Below are positions 1 through 5,282 of a DNA stretch of 5,662 nt, one piece after another. Source of the stretch: Candidatus Binataceae bacterium. Lineage in GTDB: Bacteria; Desulfobacterota; Binatia; Binatales; Binataceae. Within the stretch, counting starts at the first letter, position 1; every line of letters begins with the position of its first letter. Both the position numbers and the translations under genes were made by a program. Below the pieces are notes generated by a model. It was not told where the DNA came from. It made no database searches and saw only the letters and a program-made list of their open reading frames with translations. Where the stretch lies: assembly GCA_030042765.1 (NCBI GenBank), contig JASHZA010000419.1:1-5662 (forward strand), given 5' to 3'.

Positions 1-56
1 ACCAGGTTGTAGGTGAAGGAATCGTAATTGTCGATCATGAGAATTTTCGCGCTCAT
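1..56 (-). CDS. trpG: Anthranilate synthase component II (glutamine amidotransferase), N-terminal fragment
   Basis: Only the first 18 codons are in the window; the gene continues beyond base 1. The fragment reads MSAKILMIDNYDSFTYNLV, the typical N-terminus of class I glutamine amidotransferases of the TrpG/PabA type (the I-D-N-Y-D-S-F-T-Y-N signature). The family releases ammonia from glutamine and passes it to TrpE for anthranilate formation in the cytoplasm. The start is fixed by a very strong Shine-Dalgarno sequence a few bases upstream. The gene lies 5 bases after the trpE stop codon, so the two subunits are almost certainly co-transcribed and translationally coupled. PabA (for aminodeoxychorismate synthase) has the same N-terminus, and in some bacteria one protein serves both enzymes. 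The trpE partner and the trp attenuator upstream favour trpG. The active-site Cys and His lie outside the window. Confidence 0.9.
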   Translation of the reverse strand, partial: MSAKILMIDNYDSFTYNL

Positions 57-61
57 CGCAC

Positions 62-69
62 TCACCTCC
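62..69 (-). promoter_or_regulatory. trpG ribosome binding site overlapping the trpE stop codon
   Basis: The minus strand reads GGAGGTGA, a full match to the anti-Shine-Dalgarno core, followed by 5 bases and the trpG ATG. Its last three bases, TGA (64-62), are the trpE stop codon. A ribosome terminating on trpE therefore sits on the trpG binding site, the usual layout for translational coupling of two subunits made in equal amounts. Confidence 0.85.
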
Positions 70-1579
70 CGGCCGCCGCCGCTTCGAAGTCGCGCGCAGC
101 GCTGAGCGCCCGTATCATTGCGCGGGCCTTGTTGCACGATTCCTCGTATTCCGCCGCCGGGTCTGAGTCGGCGACCACGCCGCCGCCGGCCTGAATATAA
201 ACGCGATTCCCTTTGACCAGCAGCGTGCGCAAAGCGATCGCCGTGTCGGTGTTGCCGGTGTAGCTGAAGTAGCCGATCGCGCCCGCGTAGACTCCCCGCC
301 GCACCGGTTCGAGTTCGTCGATTATCTCCATCGCGCGAATCTTGGGTGCGCCCGAGACGGTGCCCTGCGGGAAGGTTGCGCGGAACGCATCGAAAGCGTC
401 CATCCCGTCCTTTAGTTCGCCGACCACGTTCGAGACGATGTGCATTACGTGCGAGTAACGCTCGACCGTCATCAACTCCGTGACCTTGACCGACCCGATC
501 TTGGCGACGCGCCCGACGTCGTTCCTTCCGAGGTCGACCAGCATGATGTGCTCGGCGAGTTCCTTGGGGTCGGCGAGCAGCTCGCGTTCCAGCGCAAGGT
601 CCTCGGCCTCGGAGCTGCCGCGTCGGCGCGTGCCAGCGATGGGGCGGAGCGTGATCTGTTGCCCCTCGACGCGCACCATCGTTTCCGGTGACGCGCCCAC
701 CAGCGTATGGTCGCCGAGGCGGAGATAGAACATGTAGGGTGACGGGTTGATCATGCGCAGGCTGCGATAGAGGTTGAACGGATGCGCCGGGAGCGGCGCC
801 TCGAAGCGCTGCGACGGCACTACCTGGATGATGTCCCCGGCAGCGATATATTCCTTGGCGGCATCCACCATCGCCATATAGCCTTCGCGCGTTTCGTTTG
901 ACGTGATGCACAAATCGGCGGAGGCCGCTGGTGCCGGCGCTTCGAGGCTCGGTGCTACGGCAACCCCATGCAGTCGTTCGACGACCCGGTCGATCTTAAT
1001 TTGCGCACTCGCATAGGCGCTCCGTGTCGAGGTAAACTCCGTGACCGGCACGCTTGCAATTATTTTTAGTGTCTGGCGCACATTGTCGAACACCAGCACG
1101 GTATCGCTGAACATCATATAAAGCTCAGGCACGCCGAGGTCATCGTGCGCGGTCGCCGGAATCCGCGGCTCGAAATGCCGCACGATGTCGTAGGCCAGGA
1201 AGCCGACGGCTCCGCCGAAAAAACGCGGCAATTCAGGTAGTTGCGGTGCTCGAAAGGCTTGCACCTGGCGGTGCAACTCTTCGAACGGATCGTCTGCTGT
1301 GCGCACCTCGACCGCACGGCCCGGACGAATCAGGTCGAAACGCTTGCCGCGCGCCTTTACCACCAACGCCGGTTCTGTTCCCAAAAAGGTGTAGCGTCCC
1401 CATTTTTCTCCGCCACGCACACTCTCGAGAAGGAACGAGTAGTCGCCTCGCGCGACCTTGAGAAACGCCGAGACCGGCGTCTCGAGGTCTGCGGCGATTT
1501 CCCGCGCGACCGGAATCAGGTTGAATCCCTTGCCTGCCAGCGCTTCGAATTCCCGTTCTCCCGGCGTCAGCATCGCCAT
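62..1579 (-). CDS. trpE: Anthranilate synthase component I
   Basis: This 505-residue protein converts chorismate to anthranilate, the first committed step of tryptophan synthesis, using ammonia from TrpG. The N-terminal domain carries the LLES motif (about residues 50-53), where the Ser is part of the tryptophan feedback site in studied TrpE proteins, and NPSPYMFYL (278-286) lines the same pocket, so the enzyme is probably Trp-inhibited. The C-terminal chorismate-binding domain shows GASPE (near 293), PIAGTRRRG, HIMLVDLGRND (near 341), GTVSGAPKIRAMEIIDELEP (near 405-425) and AGGGVVADSDP (near 465). Length is normal for the family. I chose the ATG at 1579 because GGAGGT lies 4 bases before it and homologues begin at about this point; a second ATG two codons later (1573) is possible. 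The frame stays open upstream to a TTG at 1768, but that extension crosses the attenuator and should not be included. PabB and TrpE share the fold; the trp leader and LLES motif favour TrpE. Confidence 0.96.
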   Translation of the reverse strand: MAMLTPGEREFEALAGKGFNLIPVAREIAADLETPVSAFLKVARGDYSFLLESVRGGEKWGRYTFLGTEPALVVKARGKRFDLIRPGRAVEVRTADDPFEELHRQVQAFRAPQLPELPRFFGGAVGFLAYDIVRHFEPRIPATAHDDLGVPELYMMFSDTVLVFDNVRQTLKIIASVPVTEFTSTRSAYASAQIKIDRVVERLHGVAVAPSLEAPAPAASADLCITSNETREGYMAMVDAAKEYIAAGDIIQVVPSQRFEAPLPAHPFNLYRSLRMINPSPYMFYLRLGDHTLVGASPETMVRVEGQQITLRPIAGTRRRGSSEAEDLALERELLADPKELAEHIMLVDLGRNDVGRVAKIGSVKVTELMTVERYSHVMHIVSNVVGELKDGMDAFDAFRATFPQGTVSGAPKIRAMEIIDELEPVRRGVYAGAIGYFSYTGNTDTAIALRTLLVKGNRVYIQAGGGVVADSDPAAEYEESCNKARAMIRALSAARDFEAAAAGR

Positions 1580-1582
1580 TTT

Positions 1583-1589
1583 GACCTCC
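1583..1589 (-). promoter_or_regulatory. trpE ribosome binding site
   Basis: The minus strand reads GGAGGTC, then AAA, then ATG at 1579. A second purine-rich site, GGAGGAA, lies 11 bases further upstream (near 1600-1594). The site lies about 40 bases downstream of the attenuator T-run, so it is present only in read-through transcripts. It decides against the longer open frame upstream. Confidence 0.8.
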
Positions 1590-1628
1590 AGAGTTCCTCC
1601 CGAATTCTTTCCGCACGCTCGATCATCC

Positions 1629-1670
1629 AAAAAAGCAAAAGGGCCACAGGACTGGTCGCCTGCGGCCCTT
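1629..1670 (-). terminator. trp attenuator terminator (hairpin 3:4)
   Basis: On the minus strand AAGGGCCGCAGG (1670-1659) pairs with CCTGTGGCCCTT (1650-1639) over 12 base pairs with a single G-U wobble and an 8-base loop. It is followed by TTGCTTTTTT (1638-1629). This is a textbook Rho-independent terminator. It stands between the trpL stop codon and the trpE start, where an attenuator is expected, rather than at the end of a gene. Part of its left arm (1664-1656) can instead pair with an upstream segment, so the terminator is conditional. Confidence 0.93.
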
Positions 1671-1695
1671 CTGATGGTTCGGTCTTGCGTGACGA

Positions 1696-1776
1696 TTACA
1701 AAACCGGAGCGCAGGCGAACGCTTCGACGCGCCAGCGCCAGTTCGCCCAAGCCTTCCGGTTGATGCAATCTGCCAT
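1696..1776 (-). CDS. trpL: trp operon leader peptide
   Basis: This 26-codon reading frame runs from ATG (1776) to TAA (1696). Its core reads AWANWRWR, with Trp at residues 10, 13 and 15, encoded by TGG at 1749-1747, 1740-1738 and 1734-1732. Three Trp codons within six residues are very unlikely by chance and are the mark of a regulatory leader peptide. The peptide probably has no enzymatic role; its translation senses charged tRNA-Trp. It lies just upstream of the competing hairpins and trpE. No separate Shine-Dalgarno sequence is convincing: the only candidate, AGGG, sits inside the predicted -10 box. The promoter position suggests that transcription begins at or within two bases of the AUG, so the message is probably leaderless. 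A downstream start is unlikely because there is no other ATG in this frame before the Trp codons. Confidence 0.9.
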   Translation of the reverse strand: MADCINRKAWANWRWRVEAFACAPVL

Positions 1777-1784
1777 GAAGCTTT

Positions 1785-1814
1785 ACCCTAGCTAGCGATG
1801 CGACCCCGTGTCAA
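1785..1814 (-). promoter_or_regulatory. Sigma70-type trp promoter
   Basis: The minus strand has a perfect -35 box TTGACA (1814-1809), an 18-base spacer, and a weaker -10 box TAGGGT (1790-1785, three of six consensus bases including the key first T, second A and last T). The predicted start point falls at about 1778-1776, and the first purine there is the A of the trpL ATG. No Trp-repressor-like palindrome is obvious around it. The promoter lies between the SPOR gene stop codon and trpL, so the trp genes have their own promoter even if some read-through from argS occurs. Confidence 0.7.
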
Positions 1815-1865
1815 CGGCGGTTCTTGCTGGAAACCAAGTCGAGTCGCGCCCCATGAGCATGGCGA

Positions 1866-2654
1866 CTAATTCGACGATTGCGCAGTTGATTGCGGCGGCC
1901 CCGGAGATTGCGCCGGCGATTCGCCGGTATTCGCCGAAGCCTGCGGCTTTACCGGGTGGCCGCCGCCATAGGTGCTGTTGTACTTTTGGCGCAATTCGAC
2001 TTCGGCCGCAGCCGCTTCCTCCTGGCTCGTGTACGGTCCGACTTCGATTCGGTACCAGGTCTGTCCCGCGATCTCCGTCGGCACCAGGTGCGCCTGATAG
2101 CCCAATTGCTCGAGTCGCTTCATCATCGCGTTACCGCCGTTCAGGTCCATCGCGGCGCGGATCTGGATATTGTACGGCTTATGTCGTCCATTGTGAGGAC
2201 CGCCCTGATATTCGGTTGCGTCACCGCCTCCCTCAGATGCTTCGTCGCTTGAAGCAGAATTCGAAGGTTCTGCGGCCGGCGACGGCGAGGCAGTCGGCGA
2301 GCCGCTTTGCGCGACCGCTTCCCGGCCATCGGAGGATCCTGTACTCACGTCCTCTTCGCCGGCGTCGTTCGCCGTGGCTGCCGGCTCAAGTGCGGGTTTC
2401 GCCGTCTCGGACGCTCCGGTCGACGCCGTTGCCATCCCCGCCTCCGCCGGGCTGACGGTCGCAACGTTGGCGTTTTGCGCAGCCGCGGGAGGCGCCTGTA
2501 CCGGGTACGCGGTTGTGACTTGCTCAGACGTGGTTTGGCTCTGACGGCCTACGTCGTAACCTGCGAGCAATCCAAGTACGAATACGCCGCCCGACAAGAG
2601 TGCCAGCCCAATTAGAATTGCAGCTATACCGCCAGATCTGATTTCAAATCGCAT
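1866..2654 (-). CDS. SPOR-domain membrane protein
   Basis: This is a 262-residue protein with a short N-terminal tail, one hydrophobic segment (about residues 9-33, rich in I, L, V, A and G), a long low-complexity linker of Ala, Ser, Thr, Pro, Gly and acidic residues (about 36-158), a SPOR-like domain (about 160-235) and a polar Ser/Pro/Gln-rich tail. The domain shows PYNIQIRAAMD at its first strand, MKRLEQLGYQAHLV for helix and strand, and WYRIEVGPYTSQEEAAA, the characteristic R-V/I-x-V-G-P-Y/F turn and second helix. SPOR domains bind peptidoglycan stripped of stem peptides, often at the division septum. The layout suggests an inner-membrane anchor with the domain in the periplasm. The gene follows argS with a 12-base gap, so it is probably co-transcribed with it; I know of no functional link between the two. 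It resembles FtsN/DedD-type proteins in architecture only, so no symbol is given. Confidence 0.88.
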   Translation of the reverse strand: MRFEIRSGGIAAILIGLALLSGGVFVLGLLAGYDVGRQSQTTSEQVTTAYPVQAPPAAAQNANVATVSPAEAGMATASTGASETAKPALEPAATANDAGEEDVSTGSSDGREAVAQSGSPTASPSPAAEPSNSASSDEASEGGGDATEYQGGPHNGRHKPYNIQIRAAMDLNGGNAMMKRLEQLGYQAHLVPTEIAGQTWYRIEVGPYTSQEEAAAAEVELRQKYNSTYGGGHPVKPQASANTGESPAQSPGPPQSTAQSSN

Positions 2655-2662
2655 CCGCCTGA

Positions 2663-2668
2663 CACCTC
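2663..2668 (-). promoter_or_regulatory. SPOR-gene ribosome binding site overlapping the argS stop codon
   Basis: The minus strand reads GAGGTG, 8 bases before the ATG at 2654. The argS stop TGA (2669-2667) shares two bases with it. This supports translation of the SPOR gene by ribosomes finishing argS and supports the chosen start. Confidence 0.7.
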
Positions 2669-4331
2669 ACATTCGATCGGGGGCACTCACTCCCAGCAAA
2701 CCCAGTGCACCCGCAATCGCGTTCTTCAACACCGCCGCCAGAAACAGCCGCGCGAGACTCAGTTCACGCCGTTCCGGGTCGATTATACGATTCGCGGGCT
2801 TGTTGTAGTAGCGATGGAAGTCTCCCGCGAGTTCAAGCAGGTAAAAGGGGATCCGATGCGGTTCGAGGGACTCGGTCGCGCTGGCGACCAGCTCGGGAAT
2901 TCCCGCTGCCTTCTTGGCAAGCGCCAGCTCCTCGTCGCAGAGTAGTGCGAGATCCGGCGCCGCCCCGCCACTCTGTAGCTCGAGGCCGGCCTTGTCCGCT
3001 TCGCGAAACACACTGGCCAGTCGTGCGTGTGCATATTGCACGTAAAACACCGGGTTTTCCGGGGCCTGGCGCTTGGCCAGATCGAGGTCGAAGTCGAGAT
3101 GGCTGTCGTGCTTGCGGAACAGGAAAAAGAAGCGCACGACGTCGGCACCAACCTCCTCGATAAGTTCATCAAGCGTGACGTAGGTCGCCTTGCGCGTTGA
3201 CATCTTGACCTTCTCGCCCCCGCGGGTCAGCGTCACAAACTGGTAGATGATCGCTCGAATCGGCGAGGTGTCGTAGCCCAGTGCCCGCACCGCCGCGATT
3301 ACGCCCTCGTGCTCCGCTATATGATCGGCGCCGAAGACGTCGATTATTAAGTCGAAGCCCCGCTTGAGCTTGTCGATATGGTACGCAATATCCGGCGAGC
3401 GATAAGTCGGCTCGCCGCTCGATCGAATCAAAACCACGTCTTTTTCGTTGGGGAGTTTGAGTTCTTTGCCTCGGAGCCACACCGCGCCGTCATATTCCGC
3501 GACGAAACCACGCTCGCGCAATCCCTTGATTGCTGCATCGACCCGTCCGTCGCGCATCAACTCGAGTTCGTTGGTGTAGACGTCGAAGCGGATTCCCAGC
3601 CGCTCACAGGTCTTTCTGATACCACCGAATATCGCCTGTACAGCGGCATCGACGAAGACTCTTGGGTCGGCCTCATCCGCGAGCTTCTCGCCGGCCCTGT
3701 CTTTCAGACCGCGCGCGATTTCGGCGATATATTCTCCTTCGTAACCGTCTTCAGGGAGCTGCGCCTCGCGCCCAAGTTCCTGCAGGTAGCGCACCCGGAC
3801 CGACTCCCCAAGCAGCTTCATCTGTCGCCCGCCGTCGTTGAAATAATATTCGCGCGTGACGCTGAATCCGGTCGCTTCATACAACCGCGCGATCGTATCG
3901 CCCAGCACCGCATTGCGTCCGTGACCAACGGTCAGCGGCCCGGTCGGATTAGCGGAAAGAAACTCGACCTGGACCTTCCTTCCTCGGCCTATTTGTGGTC
4001 GCACGTGATCCGTGCCAAGCTCCGCCACGCGCCGCAGCTCGTTATGCCAATACGTCGGCGCCATCCGGAAGTTGATGAACCCCGGACCCGCGACCGTGAC
4101 CTCCTCGACTTCCGAAGGGAGTTCGAGATGTTCTTTTATCGTAGTTGCGATCGCCCGCGGCGGCTTGCCCTCGGCCTTTGCCAGTGTCAGCGCAACATTA
4201 CTCGCTATATCGCCGTGCGCGGGATCCTTGGGCGCTTCGACCGCAATCGCAGCGCCGGCGGAGACGAGTTTGCCCGCGGCATGCGCACGCGCGATCGCAT
4301 TGTTCAGGAGAGAAACGATCAGTTCCTTCAT
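2667..4331 (-). CDS. argS: Arginyl-tRNA synthetase
   Basis: This 554-residue class I aminoacyl-tRNA synthetase attaches arginine to tRNA-Arg in the cytoplasm. The N-terminal Arg-specific domain (about 1-90) includes KDPAHGDIASNVAL (35-48) and GPGFINF (82-88). The catalytic domain carries the HIGH-type signature in ANPTGPLTVGHGRN (127-140, HIGH as TVGH) and a KMSKS-like loop reading KMSTR (376-380). The C-terminal DALR anticodon-binding domain starts near YVQYAHAR (about 429) and ends in GVSAPDRM, close to the usual C-terminus of the family. Length is normal. The start ATG at 4331 fits the common MKxxIxxLL beginning, but no clear Shine-Dalgarno sequence precedes it, only a GAG touching the ATG. 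The SPOR gene follows at once; a dehydrogenase gene is divergent on the other side. No T-box or other leader was seen upstream. Confidence 0.97.
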   Translation of the reverse strand: MKELIVSLLNNAIARAHAAGKLVSAGAAIAVEAPKDPAHGDIASNVALTLAKAEGKPPRAIATTIKEHLELPSEVEEVTVAGPGFINFRMAPTYWHNELRRVAELGTDHVRPQIGRGRKVQVEFLSANPTGPLTVGHGRNAVLGDTIARLYEATGFSVTREYYFNDGGRQMKLLGESVRVRYLQELGREAQLPEDGYEGEYIAEIARGLKDRAGEKLADEADPRVFVDAAVQAIFGGIRKTCERLGIRFDVYTNELELMRDGRVDAAIKGLRERGFVAEYDGAVWLRGKELKLPNEKDVVLIRSSGEPTYRSPDIAYHIDKLKRGFDLIIDVFGADHIAEHEGVIAAVRALGYDTSPIRAIIYQFVTLTRGGEKVKMSTRKATYVTLDELIEEVGADVVRFFFLFRKHDSHLDFDLDLAKRQAPENPVFYVQYAHARLASVFREADKAGLELQSGGAAPDLALLCDEELALAKKAAGIPELVASATESLEPHRIPFYLLELAGDFHRYYNKPANRIIDPERRELSLARLFLAAVLKNAIAGALGLLGVSAPDRM

Positions 4332-4347
4332 CTCGAGATGGTTAATC

Positions 4348-4365
4348 GTGCCAGATACCAGGCAC
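4348..4365. repeat. Imperfect palindrome upstream of argS
   Basis: GTGCC and GGCAC flank an 8-base centre (TGGTATCT), giving an 18-base imperfect inverted repeat that ends 16 bases before the argS ATG in the divergent argS/SDR interval. It could be a regulator site or a small 5' hairpin in the argS message. Five base pairs is short, and no regulator gene is next to it, so this is a weak call. The rest of the 140-base interval (4332-4471) holds no promoter that I can match with confidence for either gene. Confidence 0.25.
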
Positions 4366-4459
4366 GCGGGGTAGTAGCCTGCCGCACTGTTTGCCCACTG
4401 CCCAGAGCAGGCACTTCGTGGTAAACGTAGCCGCCTTGGTCCCCCTCAAATTATTCCGC

Positions 4460-4466
4460 GGGGTGA
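4460..4466 (+). promoter_or_regulatory. Ribosome binding site of the SDR gene
   Basis: GGGGTGA lies 5 bases before the ATG at 4472. It decides the start: the frame is open further upstream to 4391, but the extra 27 residues do not resemble an SDR N-terminus, whereas LERKVAIVTGGSKGIG follows directly from the ATG at 4472. Confidence 0.65.
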
Positions 4467-4471
4467 TAGCG

Positions 4472-5260
4472 ATGGAACTTGGACTCGAGCGCAAGGTCGC
4501 GATCGTAACCGGTGGCAGTAAGGGCATCGGCCGGGCAACCGCGCTGGGCCTGCTCAACGAGGGCGCATCGGTCCTGGTATGCGCCCGCGGCCGGGCGGCG
4601 CTCGACGAGACGGTCACGGCGGCCGGCGATGGCGCGCGCGATCGCATAGACGCTCTCGCCGCCGACCTGACCGATCCCGTGGCCATCAAAAGCGTGGTCG
4701 CGAGCTGCATAGATCGCTTCGGCCAAATCGATATTCTGGTGAACAACGCCGGCAGCGCACGCACTGGCGAATTTCTTAACTTGAGCGACAACGCATGGCT
4801 TGAGGACTGGACCCTCAAGTTCTTTGGCTATGTGCGCATGGCGCGCGAAGTGCTGCCGCACATGCAACGGCGGCGAACCGGCGTGATCGTCAACATAATC
4901 GGCGCCGCTGCCCTCAATCCGCGCGGGAGTTACACGATCGGCGGCGCCGCCAACGCTGCGCTCAATCATTTCACCAAGGCTCTCGCTGACGAGAGCGCAC
5001 AATCGGGCGTGCGCGTGGTCGGGATTAACCCGGGTCCGATCCTCACGGAACGGCTGCTTAAGATGCGCGCCGGGCTCGCGCCGTCCAGCAAAGATCAGCC
5101 CGACGACGAGGCCTTGCGCCGGATGACCCCGTTGGGCCGTGTCGGCAAGGCCGAGGAAGTCGCCGACCTTGTCCTTTTTCTCGCCTCGGCCCGGGCCGCG
5201 TTCATCCACGGCGCAAACATCACCATCGACGGCGGAACGACCAGGGGCCTGATGGGTTAG
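4472..5260 (+). CDS. Short-chain dehydrogenase/reductase family protein with divergent active site
   Basis: This 262-residue protein has a Rossmann fold of the classical SDR type. The cofactor motif TGGSKGIG is at 13-20, a basic residue R39 follows the second strand (suggesting NADP(H)), D65 is at the usual adenine-binding position, and ILVNNAG is at 88-94. NPGPI (186-190) and the C-terminal ITIDGGTTRG (250-259) are also typical. The catalytic part is unusual. The Ser position of the NISS-like strand reads NIIG (Gly144). The YxxxK region reads YTIGGAANAAL from Tyr154, and aligning the following helix puts Gly157 and Asn161 where Tyr and Lys are expected. The Asn of the NLxG helix is Lys116 in WTLKFFGY. 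I recall a subgroup of annotated SDRs sharing the W-x-L-K-x-F-G-Y and G-x-A-x-N-A-A-L patterns, so this is probably a family trait and not decay. The substrate is unknown. It is divergent from argS and converges on a VOC gene. Confidence 0.9.
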   Translation: MELGLERKVAIVTGGSKGIGRATALGLLNEGASVLVCARGRAALDETVTAAGDGARDRIDALAADLTDPVAIKSVVASCIDRFGQIDILVNNAGSARTGEFLNLSDNAWLEDWTLKFFGYVRMAREVLPHMQRRRTGVIVNIIGAAALNPRGSYTIGGAANAALNHFTKALADESAQSGVRVVGINPGPILTERLLKMRAGLAPSSKDQPDDEALRRMTPLGRVGKAEEVADLVLFLASARAAFIHGANITIDGGTTRGLMG

Positions 5261-5282
5261 CCGGGCGCCCGTCAGAGCCGGT

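Larger units (their letters stand above)
1629..1776 (-). promoter_or_regulatory. trp operon transcription attenuator leader (ribosome-mediated)
   Basis: Four mutually exclusive RNA segments can be read. Segment 1 (1761-1755 AACCGGA and 1748-1741 GGGCGAAC) pairs with segment 2 (1708-1702 TCCGGTT and 1720-1713 GTTCGCCT): 7 bp, an internal loop, then 8 bp with one G-U end pair. Segment 2 (1718-1710 TCGCCTGCG) pairs perfectly over 9 bp with segment 3 (1664-1656 CGCAGGCGA), forming the antiterminator. Segment 3 pairs with segment 4 as the terminator. The Trp codons lie at the end of segment 1 and in the 1:2 loop. A ribosome stalled there for lack of charged tRNA-Trp would cover segment 1 and free segment 2 to pair with 3, allowing trpE transcription. 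A ribosome reaching the stop codon (1698-1696) would cover segment 2, letting the terminator form. The pairings are read from the sequence; the switching mechanism is known from enteric and rhizobial trp leaders and is inferred here. Confidence 0.9.

Noticed and set aside
1815..1865. Possible terminator after the SPOR gene
   Set aside because: No stable hairpin with a T-run could be found in these 51 bases on the minus strand.
1808..2455. Open frame on the plus strand opposite the SPOR gene
   Set aside because: It is Arg/Pro/Ser-rich, the usual shadow of a high-GC gene with an Ala/Ser/Pro linker, and has no start signal or domain.
4377..4412. GCCTGC ... GCAGGC inverted repeat in the argS/SDR interval, considered as a leader hairpin or operator
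   Set aside because: The arms are 6 bases with a loop of 24 bases; this is expected by chance in GC-rich DNA.
3378..4424. Long open frame of 348 codons on the plus strand, opposite argS
   Set aside because: It lies wholly antisense to an unmistakable argS, has no recognisable domain, and is explained by high GC content keeping stop codons rare in the opposite frame.
5261..5282. Short palindrome CGGGCGCCCG (5262-5271) between the convergent SDR and VOC genes, considered as a terminator
   Set aside because: It is a 10-base palindrome with no loop and no T-run on either strand, so it does not meet terminator criteria.
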